A model generated the notes under the pieces. It worked only from the letters and a program-made list of their open reading frames with translations, did no database searches and was not told where the DNA came from. Shown piece after piece: positions 62,450 to 64,000 of a stretch of 64,000 nucleotides of DNA. How positions within the stretch are numbered: position 1 is the first letter of the stretch; each line of letters opens with the position of its first letter. Both the position numbers and the translations under genes were made by a program. Origin of the DNA: Aradus depressus (lineage: Eukaryota; Arthropoda; Insecta; Hemiptera; Aradidae); assembly GCA_963662175.1 (NCBI GenBank), contig OY759222.1, forward strand, positions 16,812,222 to 16,876,221. Direction: 5' to 3'.

Positions 62450-62560
62450 TGGACGCACTGGAAATACCTGTCACCGGGATCATCGCGGGATAGTAGGCAT
62501 CCCTGTCGATGGGTGTCTACCATTACGGCAAAGACTAAGCTTGGCTACGTGGTGGGTATC
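62450..62560 (+). repeat. Dispersed repeat D
   Basis: GGAAATACCTGTCACCGGGATC and CGCGGGATAGTAGGCATCCC match 21150-21195; here it continues GATGGGTGTCTACCATTACGG. Confidence 0.5.
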
Positions 62561-62576
62561 GATACCAAAACACTGT

Positions 62577-62665
62577 CTAATACCAGAGCGCTCTTTCGTC
62601 GCTCTGGTGGACATGAGTCTGATTCTACTGTGGGAGTCCTAAATTTCGCCTAGCCCAGGTTCTTT
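62577..62665 (-). mobile_element. SINE middle fragment
   Basis: TACCAGAGCGCTCTTTCGTC, GACATGAGTCTGATTCTACTG, GGGAGTCCTAAATTTCGCC. Confidence 0.72.
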
Positions 62666-62679
62666 CAAATAAAAAAAGT

Positions 62680-63480
62680 CTATCTGTCTGTGAACACGAT
62701 AACTCCCGATAGAAAGCATCAATCAACACGAAATTTTATATGTGTACTTAGAACCCTCTAAGGTCGACACCTATTGATTTTCAGTTAAATCGGAAAAAGG
62801 GAAGAAGGTTCATTCATTTTATTGTCACGAAATTTAGTATTGTTTTTGTGTTAAGCCGCCCTCCAAATTCCCTCATCCCTTCGGCCGATTTGGCTGAATG
62901 TCATTAGGTGTCGTCCTTATAGGGTTTTGGATACACATATAAAATTTCGTGTGGATACATTCAGTCTATCTGGACCTATCGTATTCACAGACACCCACAT
63001 TCACACAGACCCTCATATTTTACTTCCACGGCTATACGATGTATACGGGACGTTATGTAATCGCTCAAAAATTCGATGCGAAGTTTTCAACGGAATTTCA
63101 TGTTTTTCGACCAATAGATTCGAAATATATTTTTAAAAAAAGTGTGTGTGTATACGATAATCCCCGGTAGAATGAATGTATCAACATGAAATTTTATATG
63201 TGTTACCAAAACCCTATAAGGATAAGATCTATCGATTTTCAGCCTAATCGACCATAGGGGAGGGGTTGATCAGAGAGGGCTCAACTCAAAGCCTCCAATA
63301 TCCGGGGTTCAGGGGTGGGGTCAATTCAAAAATAACTAAAAACGGATATAATGAATTTATCGGCACAAAATTTAGTTGAATATTATTGCAAACGATCGAA
63401 TGGTTTTTGAGGAACAGCGAAAAGTTAATTGATTAATTCGTTACTTAAATATACTTCGTATAACTGGAGAAGAAAAATCA
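62680..63480. repeat. Three successive family A pieces (+, -, +)
   Basis: 62680-62830 direct (GTGAACACGATAACTCCCG); 62850-63000 inverted (CGGCCGATTTGGCTGAATG, CATTCAGTCTATCTGG); 63020-63480 direct and nearly complete (TACTTCCACGGCTATACGATG, GGGACGTTATGTAATCGC, CGATCGAATGGTTTTTGAGG). The inverted start at 63460 (CTTCGTATAACTGGAGAAG) closes it. Confidence 0.74.
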
Positions 63481-63484
63481 TTAC

Positions 63485-64000
63485 TTAATATCACAACGAA
63501 TAATATTGTCAACACTAAAATTTCTTCTGAGGTCATCTCCACATCCCGACCTTCCTTACGGACAGGTTATTGTAGGATCATTAAAAAAAATAAAAAAAAA
63601 ATAGTCTTGCTAAATGAGTGGTTGATAGGGACCCCTGCCGGCCAATTTTGGAACTACGGGACAAGATGGCTGCCGGGAGTGGCCTGCCCCCCTCTCCTCT
63701 ATACTTCTCAGAGTGGTTCTCTCCTCCCGCTGATCAGCACGCTCCCCATAGCACTCTCGTGTTTTTGTATAGACAATTTTTATATATTTTTTTTTCTGTA
63801 TCATTTTTTATTTTATTTTTTCAATTTTCGTTTTTTTGTTATTTTGCGTGTCCGCAGTCCTTAGAAAAAAAATATATATATATTTTTTTTCTTTTCGTCC
63901 TTCGGTCTACAAGAAAAATCCTTCGTTTTCCAAGTGTATATTGTTTATCGTGTTCAGAAAAAAAAAAAAAAAAACAGAAAGTACAGTCTACATTGCTAAA
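63485..64000. other. Unassigned right edge with a GC-richer island
   Basis: 63615-63740 is GC-richer (CCCCTGCCGGCCAATTTTGG, CAAGATGGCTGCCGGGAGTGG) and gives frames of 85 (+) and 64 (-) residues without a recognisable domain. The rest is T- and A-rich low complexity. A gene or element may continue beyond the window. Confidence 0.35.

Overview
This window looks like repeat-rich, AT-rich DNA from an animal nuclear genome, almost certainly an arthropod and probably an insect. The signs are spliced exons with GT-AG borders, 3' ends of Jockey-like and RNase H-bearing non-LTR retrotransposons, PIF/Harbinger, hAT, Tigger/pogo and Tc1/mariner fragments, a tRNA-derived SINE, and SINE tails carrying TTAGG-like units (the common insect telomere unit). 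I cannot name the species; no bacterial operon structure is present.

One host gene can be read with confidence. It is a complete five-exon gene on the + strand at 2097-7639 for a HAD-superfamily phosphatase of the LHPP type (phospholysine phosphohistidine inorganic pyrophosphate phosphatase), 272 residues. Its introns hold a SINE, a small inverted-repeat MITE, pieces of the dominant dispersed repeat (called family A here), a foldback element with ribozyme-like arms, and a LINE 3' end that sits behind a good splice acceptor in the correct phase.

The rest is mostly transposable-element strata. 7956-9455 is an RNase H-type LINE (- strand) interrupted by a deleted PIF/Harbinger. 10787-11356 is a SINE with a foldback retroelement inserted in it. 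13725-16580 holds family A, a Tigger/pogo relic, a MITE and a Tc1/mariner relic. 17790-18600 holds a 334-bp LINE insertion with an 11-bp target duplication. 22237-24830 is a hAT element caught in an 819-bp inverted duplication. 26316-27057 is a LINE palindrome. 32246-35401 is bracketed by two 249-bp inverted repeats. 38660-40196 is a LINE 3' end with a seven-unit, 123-bp tandem expansion inside its coding end. 41757-42471 is a hAT relic. 44370-47060 has two further LINE ends. 49557-50047 is a 100-bp tandem array. 52817-53512, 54997-55427 and 59866-60599 are DNA transposons with exact target-site duplications.

The most striking observation is a set of candidate minimal type I hammerhead ribozymes. 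Conserved cores (CUGANGA ... GAA), a stem II, a very short self-complementary stem III and a closing stem I can be drawn at 6526, 6647, 11132, 11236, 16538, 34263, 38984, 40684, 41100, 51202 and 61715 (with degenerate relatives near 21690 and 50590). They belong to at least five sequence-unrelated repeat families yet share one architecture, including one unpaired base between the core and stem II. Three lie in the 3' UTR of a LINE family whose 3' end is a TTA/AAT microsatellite. Others lie in small foldback elements flanked by 12-13-bp target duplications. Activity is not proven and needs in-vitro cleavage or RNA-seq support.
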